Source: Kitasatospora sp. NA04385 (GTDB lineage Bacteria > Actinomycetota > Actinomycetes > Streptomycetales > Streptomycetaceae). From it: a DNA stretch of 64,000 nucleotides. Under the pieces are notes generated by a model that did no database searches, was not told the origin of the DNA, and was given only the letters and a program-made list of their open reading frames with translations. The stretch lies in contig NZ_CP054919.1 of assembly GCF_013364235.1 (NCBI RefSeq), forward strand, positions 825,570 through 889,569, written 5' to 3'. This document shows, piece after piece, positions 1 to 9,006 of the stretch (positions are counted from its first letter, which is position 1; the number at the start of each line of letters is the position of its first letter). The position numbers and the translations under genes were made by a program.

Positions 1-502
1 GAGCGCCCGCACGCCGTTCGACGCGGCGGCGCACTGGCCGGACGAGTTCGCCGATCCGGAGGGCGGGCCGCTGCTGTGCCACAACGACGTGTGCGCGGAG
101 AACGTGGTGTTCCGGGCGGGCGGGGCGGCGGCGCTGATCGACTTCGACTTCGCCGCGCCGGGCCGCCCGCTCTGGGACGTCGCGCTGGCGGCCCGCTACT
201 GGGTGCCGGTGCTGGACCCGGCGACGGCCGCCGAGACCGGCCGCGCGCACCTCGAAGTGCCGCGCCGGCTGGCCCTGTTCGCCGACGCGTACGGCCTCTC
301 CCCCGCCGACCGGTCGGCCCTGCCGTCCGTCCTGGAGCAGGCCACCGCCGTCTGCCGCGGCTTCGTCGCCCGCCGGGTGGCCGCCGGGGACGCGGCGTTC
401 GTCGACCACTTCACCGGGTACGGCGGCTGGGCCCGCTGGGACCGGCTGCAGTCCTGGCTGTCCGAACACCGCCCGGTGCTGGAACGGGAGTTGCGGGCCT
501 GA
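1..502 (+). CDS. Phosphotransferase (APH/choline kinase-like), 5' end outside window
   Basis: C-terminal part of an aminoglycoside-phosphotransferase-fold kinase. The frame is already open at base 2 and runs to TGA at 500-502, so the N-lobe with the ATP-binding lysine lies upstream of the window. The visible part has the catalytic loop HNDVCAENVVF (HxDxxxxN) near bases 80-112 and the metal-binding segment LIDFDFA near bases 137-157, followed by the helical APH C-lobe. The family transfers phosphate from ATP to small molecules such as aminoglycosides, choline, homoserine or fructosamine; the substrate cannot be told here. A methionine-start version from base 89 would lack the catalytic histidine and aspartate and is not credible. 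It converges on the amidohydrolase, with only 37 bases between the stops. Confidence 0.85.
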   Translation, partial: SARTPFDAAAHWPDEFADPEGGPLLCHNDVCAENVVFRAGGAAALIDFDFAAPGRPLWDVALAARYWVPVLDPATAAETGRAHLEVPRRLALFADAYGLSPADRSALPSVLEQATAVCRGFVARRVAAGDAAFVDHFTGYGGWARWDRLQSWLSEHRPVLERELRA

Positions 503-539
503 GGACCCGGCGGGCGGTCGGGGCGCGGCCGCGGGGCCG

Positions 540-1835
540 TCAGCTCCGGCCGGCGGGGAGCAGGCGCCCGGTGAGGTGGTCGACGGCGAGGTGGGCGTGC
601 AGGCGGACGCCGGTGGGGAGGGTGTCGTCGTCGAGGTAGAAGTGCGGGTTGTGGTTGGGGACGATGCCGCGGCCGCCGGGGGTGGGGACGGGGTTCCCGG
701 CCGGGTCGAGTTCGGTGTCCTGGGCGCCGAGCATGACGTAGAGGCCGCCGTAGGCGTTGACGAACTCGGAGACGTCGTCGTAGCCGAGGGTGGCCGAGGT
801 CTCCAGGACGCGGTCGTCGCCGACCACCCGGCGCAGGGTGGGAAGGGCCGCGTCCAGCCACTCCCGGCGGTTGTCGACGGCGGGGACGTCCTGGAGGTGC
901 TCGACGGCGGCGGTGCAGCCGTACGCCTCGGCGGTGCGTTCGGCCAGGCGGGTCAGGCGCTGCTGGACGTCGTCCATGTCGGTCTCGACGGCGCAGCGGA
1001 CGGTGCCCCAGAGCGTGACGTGTTCACCGATGATGTTGAAGCGGCCGATGTCCTCGACGTGGCCGATGGTGACGGTGACGGGGTGGTAGGCGTCGAGCTG
1101 GCGGTAGAGCTGGCCGATGCCGGTGACGATCGCGGCGGCGGGCGGCATCGGGTCGACGCCCTGCCAGGGGGTGGAGCCGTGCACCTGGCGGCCGGTCACG
1201 GTGATCTTGACCAGGCAGGAGGCGGCGTACTGGCTGCCCGCCCGGTAGCCGACGTGGCCCTTGGGGTGGGGGGTGAGGTGCATGCCGAAGACCATGGTGG
1301 GTGCGGGGTCGTCCAGCGCGTGCTCGGCCAGCATCTGCCGGGCCCCGCCGGTCTCGCTGACCGGCGGGCCCTCCTCGGCGGGCTGGAACACGAACAGCAC
1401 GGTGCCGGGGAGGTGTTCGCGCACCCCGGCGAGGACGGTGGCGGCGCCGAGCAGCATGGCGGTGTGGCCGTCGTGGCCGCAGGCGTGCGAGACCGGGAAC
1501 GGGCCGCCGGGGTAGTCCCGGTCGACGGCCGAGGAGGCGAAGTCGGTGCCGCACAGGTCGGCGACCGGCAGCGCGTCGGTGTCGGCCCGCAGCGCGACCA
1601 CCCGTTCACCGCTCCGGCCGCCGCGCAGCACCCCGACCACGCCGTGCCCGGCGATGCCGGTGCGGACCTCGTCCAGGCCGAGCGAGGTCAGGTGCTCGGC
1701 GATCAGCGCGGCGGTGGCCCCCTCCCGGTTGGACAGCTCGGGGTGGCGGTGCAGGTGCCGCCGCCAGGCGACCACCTGCGCGGCGACAGCGGCACTGCGG
1801 CGGTCCAGTTCGGCGTACAGGCCGGTCGCGTCCAT
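540..1835 (-). CDS. M20-family amidohydrolase / metallopeptidase
   Basis: A 431-residue amidohydrolase of the M20D type (relatives of HipO and IAA-amino-acid hydrolases), which cleave amide bonds of N-acyl amino acids or similar conjugates with a two-metal centre. Visible landmarks are HRHPELSNRE near the N-terminus, the metal-site stretch SHACGHDGHTAML, the catalytic EEG followed by P, and HGSTPWQGVDP in the dimerisation domain. The ATG at 1835 is preceded on the minus strand by a good GGAGGA site; the open frame extends much further upstream but only as antisense to other genes. No signal peptide is seen, so it should be cytoplasmic. Length is normal for the family. The natural substrate is not predictable from sequence. 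Confidence 0.9.
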   Translation of the reverse strand: MDATGLYAELDRRSAAVAAQVVAWRRHLHRHPELSNREGATAALIAEHLTSLGLDEVRTGIAGHGVVGVLRGGRSGERVVALRADTDALPVADLCGTDFASSAVDRDYPGGPFPVSHACGHDGHTAMLLGAATVLAGVREHLPGTVLFVFQPAEEGPPVSETGGARQMLAEHALDDPAPTMVFGMHLTPHPKGHVGYRAGSQYAASCLVKITVTGRQVHGSTPWQGVDPMPPAAAIVTGIGQLYRQLDAYHPVTVTIGHVEDIGRFNIIGEHVTLWGTVRCAVETDMDDVQQRLTRLAERTAEAYGCTAAVEHLQDVPAVDNRREWLDAALPTLRRVVGDDRVLETSATLGYDDVSEFVNAYGGLYVMLGAQDTELDPAGNPVPTPGGRGIVPNHNPHFYLDDDTLPTGVRLHAHLAVDHLTGRLLPAGRS

Positions 1836-2031
1836 GGGTGTCCTCCGGTCGGTGTCCCCCCTGCGGCCGGGACCGAGCGTACGTCGCGGGCCGCCCGACG
1901 GCAGGTCAGGACGCGGCCCGGGGCGGGCCCCGGATGGACGCCCCGGCGGGCGGCGCGGACGGGCAGTCCGTACGGTGCCGTTCGGGGGGGCAGAGTCCGG
2001 GGGGTCACCCGAGCGAGAGGTGTGCATTTCC

Positions 2032-2220
2032 ATGGCTGGGAAGTTCGAGCTGTACGTGGACGAGTCGGGCAACCACCGCTTCCGCCTGAAGGCGAGCAAC
2101 GGGTCGGTCGTGGTGACCGGCGAGCCGGAGGAGTCCCGCGAGCAGTGCCTGAAGAACATCGAGTCGATCCGCAAGCTCGCGCCGTACGCGCAGCTGCTGG
2201 AGGCTCCGGCCAACGCCTGA
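2032..2220 (+). CDS. DUF1508 (YegP-like) small protein
   Basis: A 62-residue protein made of one DUF1508/YegP unit: KFELYVDESGNHRFRLKA, then a serine/valine strand, then an E-rich helix and ESIRKLAP. The fold is a small alpha/beta module whose molecular role is unknown. Many relatives carry two tandem units, so this is the single-unit form. The ATG at 2032 follows GAGCGAGAGG. A hairpin at 2276-2313 probably ends the transcript. The gene is divergent from the amidohydrolase, with about 200 bases between them that hold both promoters; I could not pick those out with confidence. Confidence 0.85.
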   Translation: MAGKFELYVDESGNHRFRLKASNGSVVVTGEPEESREQCLKNIESIRKLAPYAQLLEAPANA

Positions 2221-2275
2221 CGGCGGCGCCGCACCGGCCGCGCCGGGCCCCGACGGGCCGGCCGGGCCGGGGGTG

Positions 2276-2313
2276 CGAGCCCGTGCCGGACCGTTCGGTC
2301 CGGTGCGGGCTCG
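2276..2313 (+). terminator. Hairpin terminator after DUF1508 gene
   Basis: Two 17-base arms (2276-2292 and 2297-2313) pair throughout, with two G-U wobbles in the middle, and close on a four-base loop GTTC. There is no long T-tract, as is usual for terminators in high-GC actinomycetes. It sits 55 bases after the DUF1508 stop and before the Nudix start. Confidence 0.7.
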
Positions 2314-2387
2314 TCGGCGTTGCGGTGCGGCGGGGCGGGCGCCGGGCATGCTGGTGGGGACGGCGGGGCGCGGACGAGGGGGTTGCG

Positions 2388-3707
2388 GTGGACGGTCGGG
2401 AGATCCTGGCGGCGGCGGGGGTGCTGTTCCCCGACGAGGACGGGCGGGTGCTGGTGGTGCGCAACTCCTACCGGGCCAAGCACCCGATCGCGGTGCCCGG
2501 CGGCGGCTGGGAGCGGGCGGACGCCTCGCCCCGGCACACCGCCGTCCGGGAGATCCGCGAGGAGCTGGGCGTCACGCCCGTGCTGCGCGAACTCGCCTGC
2601 CTGGACTGGTCGGTGGACCACGACCGGCCCCCCGTCGCGGCCTTCCTGTACTGGGCCGAGCCGCTGACCGCCGAGCAGCGGGCGGCGGTCCGGCTGGAGG
2701 CCGCCGAGCTGGACGCGATGGTCCACCTGCCCGCCGACCTGCTGCTGTCGGCCGTGCCGCCGCTGCTGGCGCGCCGGATGGGCGCCTGCCTGCGGGCGCC
2801 GCGCTCGGCCGCGCCGCTGGAGCTCGCGGACGGCCTCCCCGTCGGCCACTCCGCCCTGCACCTGCCGCCGCGCCCGGCCCCCGCGTACCTCGGCGCGGCC
2901 GCCCTGGCGGGCCTGCTGCCGCCCGGCGCCGGGCGGGAGGCCCCGGCGCCGCCGATGGACAAGCAGACGTACTACGCCAGCCGCCCCCGGATCGGGGCCA
3001 AGGCCAGGATGCTGTTCACCGACCCGGACGGGCGGGTGCTGCTGGTGCGGCTGCGGCCGTGGCGGGGAGAGGCGCCGTGGGTGCTGCCCGGCGGGTCGGT
3101 CGAGGCGGACCGGGAGCTGCCCCGGGCGGCCGCCCGGCGGGAGGCCCTGGAGGAGCTGGGCTGGCGGCGCGGACCCGGGCGGCTGCTGGCCCTCGACTGG
3201 GTGACCGTCCGCCCGCCGGACCCGCCGCACCTGGCCCTGGTGTACGACGGCGGGACGGTCGGGCCGGAGCTGCTGGCGACGGTCCGCTTCCAGGAGGAGG
3301 AGCTCGCCGAGTGGCGGCTGTTCACCCCGCGGGAGGCCGCACGGGTGCTGCCCGCACCCGCGGCCCGGCGGCTGGCGGCCTGCCTGGCGGTGCGCGCGCT
3401 GCCCCGACCGCCGGGCCGGCCGAGCTGGTGGACGGCGCGCCCCCGGTCGCCGTCCCCTGACCGCGACCCGCGCACCCCGCCCCCGGCGGCTCCGGTTCCG
3501 CCGGTGCCGTCCGGCGGTTCGCGGCGGGTACCGGGGCCCCGGCCGGGTATGAATAGGCAGGTCGCAGCGGTGTCCGCCGGTGCGGCGCGGAGATCGGGAG
3601 GTACGGGATGGCGCGGTCGCTCGAGTCCGAACTTGACGGCCGCACGGTGCGCTCGCTGGGCGGCGGCAACCGGCTGCTGCTGCACCTGGACGACGGGCTG
3701 CTGCTGA
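2388..3707 (+). CDS. Tandem-Nudix hydrolase (two Nudix domains); likely frameshift near its end
   Basis: Two Nudix domains lie in one frame. The first spans about residues 5-150, with Nudix-box end REIREELGV; the second about residues 195-330, with REALEELGW. Nudix enzymes hydrolyse nucleoside diphosphates linked to another moiety, using the box glutamates to hold Mg2+. In domain 1 the first box glutamate position reads alanine (RADASPRH), so it may be weakened; domain 2 keeps it (ADRELPRA). The GTG at 2388 has a GAGGGGG site 6 bases upstream. The observed frame runs to 3707, about 100 bases into the DUF6188 gene, and its codon use collapses after about 3430. In the +2 frame a G/C-third-position tail (ELVDGAPPVAVP) ends cleanly at 3460, so the real end is probably 3460 after a one-base slip near 3400-3425. 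Confidence 0.8.
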   Translation: MDGREILAAAGVLFPDEDGRVLVVRNSYRAKHPIAVPGGGWERADASPRHTAVREIREELGVTPVLRELACLDWSVDHDRPPVAAFLYWAEPLTAEQRAAVRLEAAELDAMVHLPADLLLSAVPPLLARRMGACLRAPRSAAPLELADGLPVGHSALHLPPRPAPAYLGAAALAGLLPPGAGREAPAPPMDKQTYYASRPRIGAKARMLFTDPDGRVLLVRLRPWRGEAPWVLPGGSVEADRELPRAAARREALEELGWRRGPGRLLALDWVTVRPPDPPHLALVYDGGTVGPELLATVRFQEEELAEWRLFTPREAARVLPAPAARRLAACLAVRALPRPPGRPSWWTARPRSPSPDRDPRTPPPAAPVPPVPSGGSRRVPGPRPGMNRQVAAVSAGAARRSGGTGWRGRSSPNLTAARCARWAAATGCCCTWTTGCC

Positions 3708-3988
3708 CCGTCGAGAACGACTTCCGGCTGCGGCACGGTGCGGAGGTCGAGCACTTCTACCCCGCGCTCGGCCTCTCCCCCACCGGCGCGCTCGGCCGGC
3801 TCGCGGACGCCGCCATCACCGCGGCGGCGGTCACCCCGGCGGGCGGCCTGCACCTCGCCTTCGACACCGGCCACGTCCTCGCCGTCGCCCCCGACCCGGC
3901 CCCCGGCGGCCCGGCCCACCCCTGGCAGCTCTCCTCCCCCGACGGCCTGCTGTGCACCGGCGGCCCGGACGGCTCGTCCGCCCCCTGA
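3608..3988 (+). CDS. DUF6188-like small protein
   Basis: A 126-residue protein with alternating beta strands. The pattern of LDDGLLLTVENDFRL, a middle segment with LADAAITAAAV, and GLHLAFDTGHVLAVAPD followed by WQLSSPDGLL resembles the actinobacterial DUF6188 family as I recall it. Function is unknown; relatives are often found beside toxin or immunity-like small proteins. The ATG at 3608 is preceded by GGGAGG at the right distance. There is no signal peptide or membrane segment. The 235 bases downstream, up to the DUF5685 gene, hold no gene I can support. Confidence 0.65.
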   Translation: MARSLESELDGRTVRSLGGGNRLLLHLDDGLLLTVENDFRLRHGAEVEHFYPALGLSPTGALGRLADAAITAAAVTPAGGLHLAFDTGHVLAVAPDPAPGGPAHPWQLSSPDGLLCTGGPDGSSAP

Positions 3989-4223
3989 GCCGCGCCCCGC
4001 GCACGGGCGGCCCTCGCGCACGGACTGCTCCGGGATCAGGGACGTTGAGCCGCTGATCCGGGGGCTGGTGTTCACCGCCGCGGCGGATGCCGGTCGTGGC
4101 CTTCCACTTCTCGCCGGACCTGCCGAACCACCGCTGAGCTGGGGGTGGAACCCTGTCGGCGGTGCCCGCGTCACTAGGATGACCGGAAATCTCGGCAGGT
4201 GAGCGGAAACAAAGGGGCGGGGC

Positions 4224-5438
4224 GTGTTCGGAATCATCAGGCCGTGTCGGCATCGGCTGTCGGAGCGGCTGCACGCCTCCTGGATGGCGCACCTGTGCGG
4301 CCTGTGCCTCGCGCTGCGCGACGACCACGGGCAGCTGGCGCGCACCGCGACCAACTACGACGGCCTGGTGATCTCCGTCCTGGTCGAAGCCCAGTCGCCG
4401 AAGCAGGCCGACCGCCGCACCGCCGGGCCCTGCCCGCTGCGCGGCATGCGCACCGCTCCCGTCGCCCGGGGCGAAGGCGCCCGCCTGGCCGCAGCCGTCT
4501 CCCTCGCGCTCGCCTCCGTCAAGGTCCGCGACCACGTCGAGGACGGCGACGGCCTCTTCGCCCGCCGCACCGTCGCCGCCGGGGCCCGCCGCGTCACCCG
4601 GCGCTGGGACCGCCAGAGCACCCGGAGCGCCGCCGCCGTCGGCTTCGACACCGCCGTCCTCCTCGACGCCGCCCAGCGCCAGCAGGCCGCCGAGAGCGCC
4701 GTCACCGCCGGGGCACCCCTCCTGCTCGCCACCGCGCCCACCGAAGAAGCCACCGCCGCCGCCTTCGCCCACACCGCCACCCTCGCCGGACGGCCCCGCA
4801 ACGCCCCCGCCCTCGCCGAAGCCGGACGCCTCTTCGGCCGCCTCGCCCACCTCCTGGACGCCGCCGAGGACCGCGAAGCGGACGAGGCGCACGGCCTCTG
4901 GAACCCCCTCACCACCACCGGCACCTCCCGGGCCGAGGCCGAACGGCTCTGCCGCGACGCCGTCCACGGCATCCGACTCGCGCTCAAGGAGGTGGAGTTC
5001 ACCGACCGGGCGCTGGCGCACCTGCTGCTCGCGCACGAGACCGGCGAGGCGGTGGACCGGGTGTTCGGACGGCGCGGCCACCACGGCGCCTGCGCCAACC
5101 CGAACGCGCACGCCCACGCCCACGCCCACGCCCACAACTCGCCGCCCCGGACCGACCCCCACGCCCCGTCGGCACCGAACCGCCCGGACGAGTTCACGAA
5201 GCCGAAGCAGCCCCGTTCGCTGATCCCGGGCTGCGCGGTGTGGATGGCGATGGCCTGCACCTGCCAGCTGCTGTGCTGCGACCACGACGACCCGTTCAGC
5301 CGCGAGCGGCGCGAGGGCTTCTGCCAGCGCCACGACTGCGACTGCGGCGACGGGTGCGACGGGTGCGACTGCTGCTGTGACTGCTGCGGCGACGACGGGT
5401 GCTGCAGCAACTGCGACTGCTGCGGCTGCGACTGCTGA
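4224..5438 (+). CDS. DUF5685 family protein with His-Ala repeat and Cys-rich tail
   Basis: A 404-residue member of the DUF5685 family. The N-terminus FGIIRPCRHRL...HLCGLCLALRDDHG, with its spaced cysteines, and the helical middle are typical of that family, whose function is unknown. Two low-complexity parts stand out. Near residue 295 a run of alternating Ala-His (AHAHAHAHAH, bases about 5108-5133) occurs. The last 65 residues carry about 20 cysteines mixed with aspartates (for example CDCGDGCDGCDCCCDCCGDD). Such tails look able to bind metal ions such as Zn, Ni or Cu, but this is inference. No signal peptide or membrane helix is seen. GTG/ATG choices near 4224 are close together; 4224 keeps the family N-terminus. 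Confidence 0.8.
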   Translation: MFGIIRPCRHRLSERLHASWMAHLCGLCLALRDDHGQLARTATNYDGLVISVLVEAQSPKQADRRTAGPCPLRGMRTAPVARGEGARLAAAVSLALASVKVRDHVEDGDGLFARRTVAAGARRVTRRWDRQSTRSAAAVGFDTAVLLDAAQRQQAAESAVTAGAPLLLATAPTEEATAAAFAHTATLAGRPRNAPALAEAGRLFGRLAHLLDAAEDREADEAHGLWNPLTTTGTSRAEAERLCRDAVHGIRLALKEVEFTDRALAHLLLAHETGEAVDRVFGRRGHHGACANPNAHAHAHAHAHNSPPRTDPHAPSAPNRPDEFTKPKQPRSLIPGCAVWMAMACTCQLLCCDHDDPFSRERREGFCQRHDCDCGDGCDGCDCCCDCCGDDGCCSNCDCCGCDC

Positions 5439-5504
5439 CCCCCGGACCCGGCCGTGGGCCGAGCGGCGCGGCGCTGGACGCGGCCCGGTCCTGACGGGGG
5501 GCCA

Positions 5505-5534
5505 GCACGCAACCGTTGCAGGGCTGTTGCGTGC
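5505..5534. promoter_or_regulatory. Perfect 9-bp inverted repeat GCACGCAAC/GTTGCGTGC
   Basis: Arms 5505-5513 and 5526-5534 are exact reverse complements separated by 12 bases, about 50-80 bases upstream of the DUF4232 lipoprotein start. It could be an operator for that gene or an mRNA hairpin; it could also help end the DUF5685 transcript. No clear -10/-35 pair could be fixed nearby. Confidence 0.5.
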
Positions 5535-5585
5535 GGAGTGATCCGGGTCACGGTCGCCGGGGTCGGTTCGTGGTCGACTCTCCGG

Positions 5586-6554
5586 ATGGTTCTGATGCGG
5601 GCGGTTCGGGTGGGTGTGGGCGTCGCGGTCGCGGCGGGGGCGGTCGCGGGCTGCGGGTCGGCGGTGGCTCCGGGGAGCACGGCGGCGCCGTCGGCGGCGG
5701 GGAGCGCCGGGCCCTGCGGGGTGGCGCCGAGCGCGGCGCCGGAGGGCTGGGTGCGGGACGGGGTGCGGATCGTGGCGGTGAGCGCGGACTGCGTGGAGTA
5801 CGAGGTGACCAACCGGGGGGCGGAGGCCGAGGACGTGTCGGTGCTGCTCGGGTGGTCGGGCAGCGGGGGGCGGCTGTCGGACAACCCGTCGGTGGTGCAG
5901 CGGGGGCTGGCCCCGGGGGCGTCGGTGCGGGGGCAGGTCGCGCTGAAGGGCGGCCCGGTGCGGCCGGATCTGCCGGTCGGTGCGCAGCCGACCTTCACCG
6001 GCGTGCCGGACGGCTCGGCGCCGAGGACCGCGGGCCCGTCCGGCTCCCCCCGGCCGGCGCCGGGGGTGAAGGTGGTGCAGGTGCGCAGCGTGCCGACGGC
6101 CGAGGCGCCGTCGGAGGGCGGGGCGTGCCCGGCCTCGGGGGTGCGGGTGTACGCGGACCGGGGGGACGCGGCGATGGGGCTGCGGGTGGTGGGGCTGCAC
6201 CTGGAGAACTGCGGGACGAAGGACGTGGTGCTGAACGGGTTCCCGCAGGTGCAGCCGCTGGACGCGGCGCACGCCCCGGTGACGGGGGTGCGGGTGCTGG
6301 AGGGCGGTTCGGCGATCACGACGGGGACGGGCATGGACCAGGCGCCGACCCGCTTCACCGTCCCGCCGGGCGGGCAGGCCCGCGCGGGCCTGGTGTGGCG
6401 CAACACGGACGACGCCTCGTCCGCCCCGGTGAACGCCCCGTACGTGCGGGTGCGGGCGACGCCGGACGCGGCGCCGGTGATGGTGACGCCGGAGCTGGAC
6501 CTGGGGACGACGGGGAAGCTCGGCGTCGGGGCCTGGGCGCCGGTCGAGCGCTGA
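5586..6554 (+). CDS. DUF4232 lipoprotein
   Basis: Predicted secreted lipoprotein of about 322 residues. A short basic start and hydrophobic helix end in a lipobox VAGC, so the mature protein would begin at that cysteine and be anchored to the outer face of the membrane. The second half, from the cysteine near GGACPASGVRVY to the end, matches the DUF4232 pattern (MGLRVVGLHLENCG, GFPQVQPLD, PPGGQARAGLVW), a beta-sandwich found in many Streptomyces lipoproteins with no known activity. The first half may be a diverged second copy of a beta domain (DCVEYEVTNRGAEAEDVSVLLGW). The ATG at 5586 is chosen because it fits a signal peptide; 5595 or an upstream GTG are possible, as no strong ribosome site decides it. 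Confidence 0.8.
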   Translation: MVLMRAVRVGVGVAVAAGAVAGCGSAVAPGSTAAPSAAGSAGPCGVAPSAAPEGWVRDGVRIVAVSADCVEYEVTNRGAEAEDVSVLLGWSGSGGRLSDNPSVVQRGLAPGASVRGQVALKGGPVRPDLPVGAQPTFTGVPDGSAPRTAGPSGSPRPAPGVKVVQVRSVPTAEAPSEGGACPASGVRVYADRGDAAMGLRVVGLHLENCGTKDVVLNGFPQVQPLDAAHAPVTGVRVLEGGSAITTGTGMDQAPTRFTVPPGGQARAGLVWRNTDDASSAPVNAPYVRVRATPDAAPVMVTPELDLGTTGKLGVGAWAPVER

Positions 6555-6575
6555 CGCCCGGGGCCCGGGGGCGGG

Positions 6576-8537
6576 TCAGCCGACGTGGACGCGGGGGCGG
6601 CGGCCCCGGTCGGGTTCGGCCTCGCGGAGCACCTCGCGGGTGACCGGGGCGACCTCGCCCTGCCCGAACAGGAAGAACCGCAGGAACTGGGCGAACGGGC
6701 TGCCCTCGGTCCACTCGAAGTAGATGTGCGGGAGTTCGCCGGTGGTGTCGCGCACGTGCAGCAGTATCGCGGCGAGCGCGTTGGGGATGCTGGAGTGCTC
6801 CAGGGTGAGGACCCGGTAGCGGTCGTGCAGGACTTCGCCGCGCACCCGCAGTTCGGCCTCGAAGTCGGACGGGTCGAGCACGGTGACCTCGACGAAGACC
6901 AGGTCGTCCTCGGCGGGGATGTCGTTGTCGGCGCGGATCTGGTGCACCTTGTCGCGGTACTCGGCGAGGTCGCGGCCGGCCGGTTCGTTGGCGATGAAGC
7001 GGATCGTGCGGTGCGCGGTGTCGCGCACGAAGCGTTCCGCGACCTCGTCCAACCGCACGTCGGTGACCCGTAGTTCGAAGGCGCGGGCGAGCCGGGAGGC
7101 GAGCGAGACCAGCACGATCGCGGCGATGAAGCAGGCGCCGATCTTCACGCCGTCGGGGCGTTCGGCGATGTTGATCGCGGTGGTGTAGAGGAAGACCGCG
7201 GCGATGACCGCGAAGCCGACGGCCCAGCCGCGCTGGCGGGCGGCCCGGGCGGCGATGGTGACGGCGATCGCCGCGGAGGTGATCAGTACCAGGACGCCGG
7301 TGGCGTACGCGCCGCCCTGCTTGTCGACGTTGGCGTCGAACAGCCAGGTGATGAGGAAGGCGATCCCGGTGAGCACCAGCACCATCGGGCGCACCGCGCG
7401 GGCCCAGTGCGGGGCCATGCCGTAGCGGGGCAGGTAGCGGGGCATCAGGTTGAGCAGTCCGGCCATCGCGGAGGCCCCGGCGAACCACAGGATGGCGATG
7501 GTGGAGAGGTCGTAGACCGAGCCGAAGGCGCCGCCGAGGTAGTGGTGGGCGAGGTAGGCCAGGGCGCGGCCGTTGGCGGGGCCGCCGGGCTGGAAGTCGT
7601 CGGCGGGGATGAGCAGGGTGGTGATGAAGCTGGTGGTGATCAGGAAGCAGCTCATGATGACGGCGGCGGTGGTGAGCAGCTTGCGGGCGCCGCGGATGCG
7701 TCCGGTGGGGCGCTGCTCGGTGTCGTCCGGGTCGCCCTCGATGTGCGGCATGACGGCGACGCCGGTCTCGAAGCCGGACAGGCCGAGGGCGAGCTTGGGG
7801 AAGACCACCAGGGCGACGCCGATCATCGCGACCGGGTTGCCGTGCTCCAGGCTGAGCGCGTGCGTCCAGTCGGTGATCAGGGAGGGCGCGGTGACCACGT
7901 GCCACAGGCCGACGGCGACCACCACCACGTTCAGCACCAGGTAGACGGCGACCAGGACGACGGCCACGCCGATGGCCTCGCCGAAGCCCTTGAGGAAGAC
8001 CGCGCCGAGGCCGGCGATCAGCAGCAGGGTGATCAGCACCTGGTGGCCGCCGAGCACGCTGCGCAGGTGCGGGTTCTCCACCAGGTGGGCGGTGGCGTCG
8101 GCGGAGGAGAGGGTGATGGTGATCAGGAAGTCGGTGGCGGCGAAGCCGAGCAGGGCGAGGACGAACAGCTTGCCCTTCCAGAACGACAGCAGGCGTTCCA
8201 GCATGGCGATCGAGCCCTCGCCGTGCGGGCTCTCCTGGGCGACCCGGCGGTAGACCGGCAGCGCGCCGAACAGGGTGACCAGCACCAGCACGATGGTGGC
8301 GACCGGGGAGAGCAGGCCGGCCGCGAGGGCGGCGATGCCGGGCTGGTAGCCGAGGGTGGAGAAGTAGTCCAGGCCGGTCAGGCACATCACCTTCCACCAG
8401 CGCTGGCCGTGCTGCTGGTCGGTGGCCTGGGCGTGCGGGCCCGGGTACTGCTTGGCCATGTCGGCGAGACCGTCGAGCAGCCAGGCGCGCAGCCGCTGCC
8501 GGGCCGTTCCTGCGTCCGCGGGGGCGGGGTCGACCAC
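6576..8537 (-). CDS. APC-superfamily amino acid permease
   Basis: A 653-residue integral membrane transporter. After a cytoplasmic N-terminus come about a dozen hydrophobic helices, the first around [20 protein letters not shown], which matches the unwound TM1 region of APC permeases. The last 130 residues form a soluble C-terminal domain (from about [15 protein letters not shown]). Substrate is likely an amino acid or other organic cation, but the family also includes K+ transporters. The GTG start at 8537 has AGGAG upstream. It stands alone, with a long gap on its upstream side that also serves the devR-like gene. Confidence 0.85.
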   Translation of the reverse strand: MVDPAPADAGTARQRLRAWLLDGLADMAKQYPGPHAQATDQQHGQRWWKVMCLTGLDYFSTLGYQPGIAALAAGLLSPVATIVLVLVTLFGALPVYRRVAQESPHGEGSIAMLERLLSFWKGKLFVLALLGFAATDFLITITLSSADATAHLVENPHLRSVLGGHQVLITLLLIAGLGAVFLKGFGEAIGVAVVLVAVYLVLNVVVVAVGLWHVVTAPSLITDWTHALSLEHGNPVAMIGVALVVFPKLALGLSGFETGVAVMPHIEGDPDDTEQRPTGRIRGARKLLTTAAVIMSCFLITTSFITTLLIPADDFQPGGPANGRALAYLAHHYLGGAFGSVYDLSTIAILWFAGASAMAGLLNLMPRYLPRYGMAPHWARAVRPMVLVLTGIAFLITWLFDANVDKQGGAYATGVLVLITSAAIAVTIAARAARQRGWAVGFAVIAAVFLYTTAINIAERPDGVKIGACFIAAIVLVSLASRLARAFELRVTDVRLDEVAERFVRDTAHRTIRFIANEPAGRDLAEYRDKVHQIRADNDIPAEDDLVFVEVTVLDPSDFEAELRVRGEVLHDRYRVLTLEHSSIPNALAAILLHVRDTTGELPHIYFEWTEGSPFAQFLRFFLFGQGEVAPVTREVLREAEPDRGRRPRVHVG

Positions 8538-9006
8538 TGTGCCGGCTCCTGTCAGGGTGGGGTGCCCCGGGCCCGCCGGACGCTCCGGCCCGCCGGGCGA
8601 ACTCCCACGTCAATGTAGGTCACGTCCGCCGCCGTCCGGGGCAGGCTGGAGCGTAGCCCCACCCTTTGGCCCAACGGCGCACCGGTCCCGGGGCGTTGAC
8701 GACTCCTTGGGACGGGGTTGGCGTACGGTTTGCCCCCGCGTCACGAATCGCGGCGTTTCGTCCGGTTCGGGACCTTCGACCCTGCCGGCGGGACCGGCCG
8801 GACGGCGGGTGGCCGGACGGGGGCGGTCGGACGGCGGTGCGGTTCGAGCACGTCCGGGCAGAAGGTGTCAAGGGCCGGTCGGGACCGCGTCAAGGACCGG
8901 TCGGGACCGCGTCCGGGGTCGGGTCGGGGGCGGGTGGCCCTGTCGGTGGGCGGGTGGGGTTTGGCAGACTGCCGGGTGTAGGGGTCTGCGAGGAGGAGTT
9001 GCTGCC
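8538..9006. other. Divergent intergenic region between permease and devR-like gene
   Basis: About 470 bases with no credible gene; the open frames here have poor codon bias. It must hold the promoters of both flanking genes. A 22-bp tandem repeat near its right end is listed separately. I found no other structure that I can name. Confidence 0.6.
8867..8910 (+). repeat. 22-bp tandem repeat upstream of devR-like gene
   Basis: Two adjoining 22-base units (8867-8888 and 8889-8910), each starting GTCAAGG and ending CGGTCGGGACCGC, differ at one base (G/A). They lie about 100-140 bases before the response-regulator start. Repeated sites in such a position often bind a regulator, but no known motif is recognised. 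Confidence 0.75.

Noticed and set aside
540..3230. Very long minus-strand open frame of 896 codons
   Set aside because: Only the part to 1835 has protein-like content; the rest is antisense to the Nudix gene, an effect of high GC.
3989..4223. Minus-strand fragment WFGRSGEKWKATTGIRRGGEH as a gene
   Set aside because: No start, short, and flanked by frames without codon bias; too little to support a gene or element.
5095..5140. CGCCCACG repeats as a CRISPR-like array
   Set aside because: They are in phase with the Ala-His codons of the DUF5685 gene and have no spacers.
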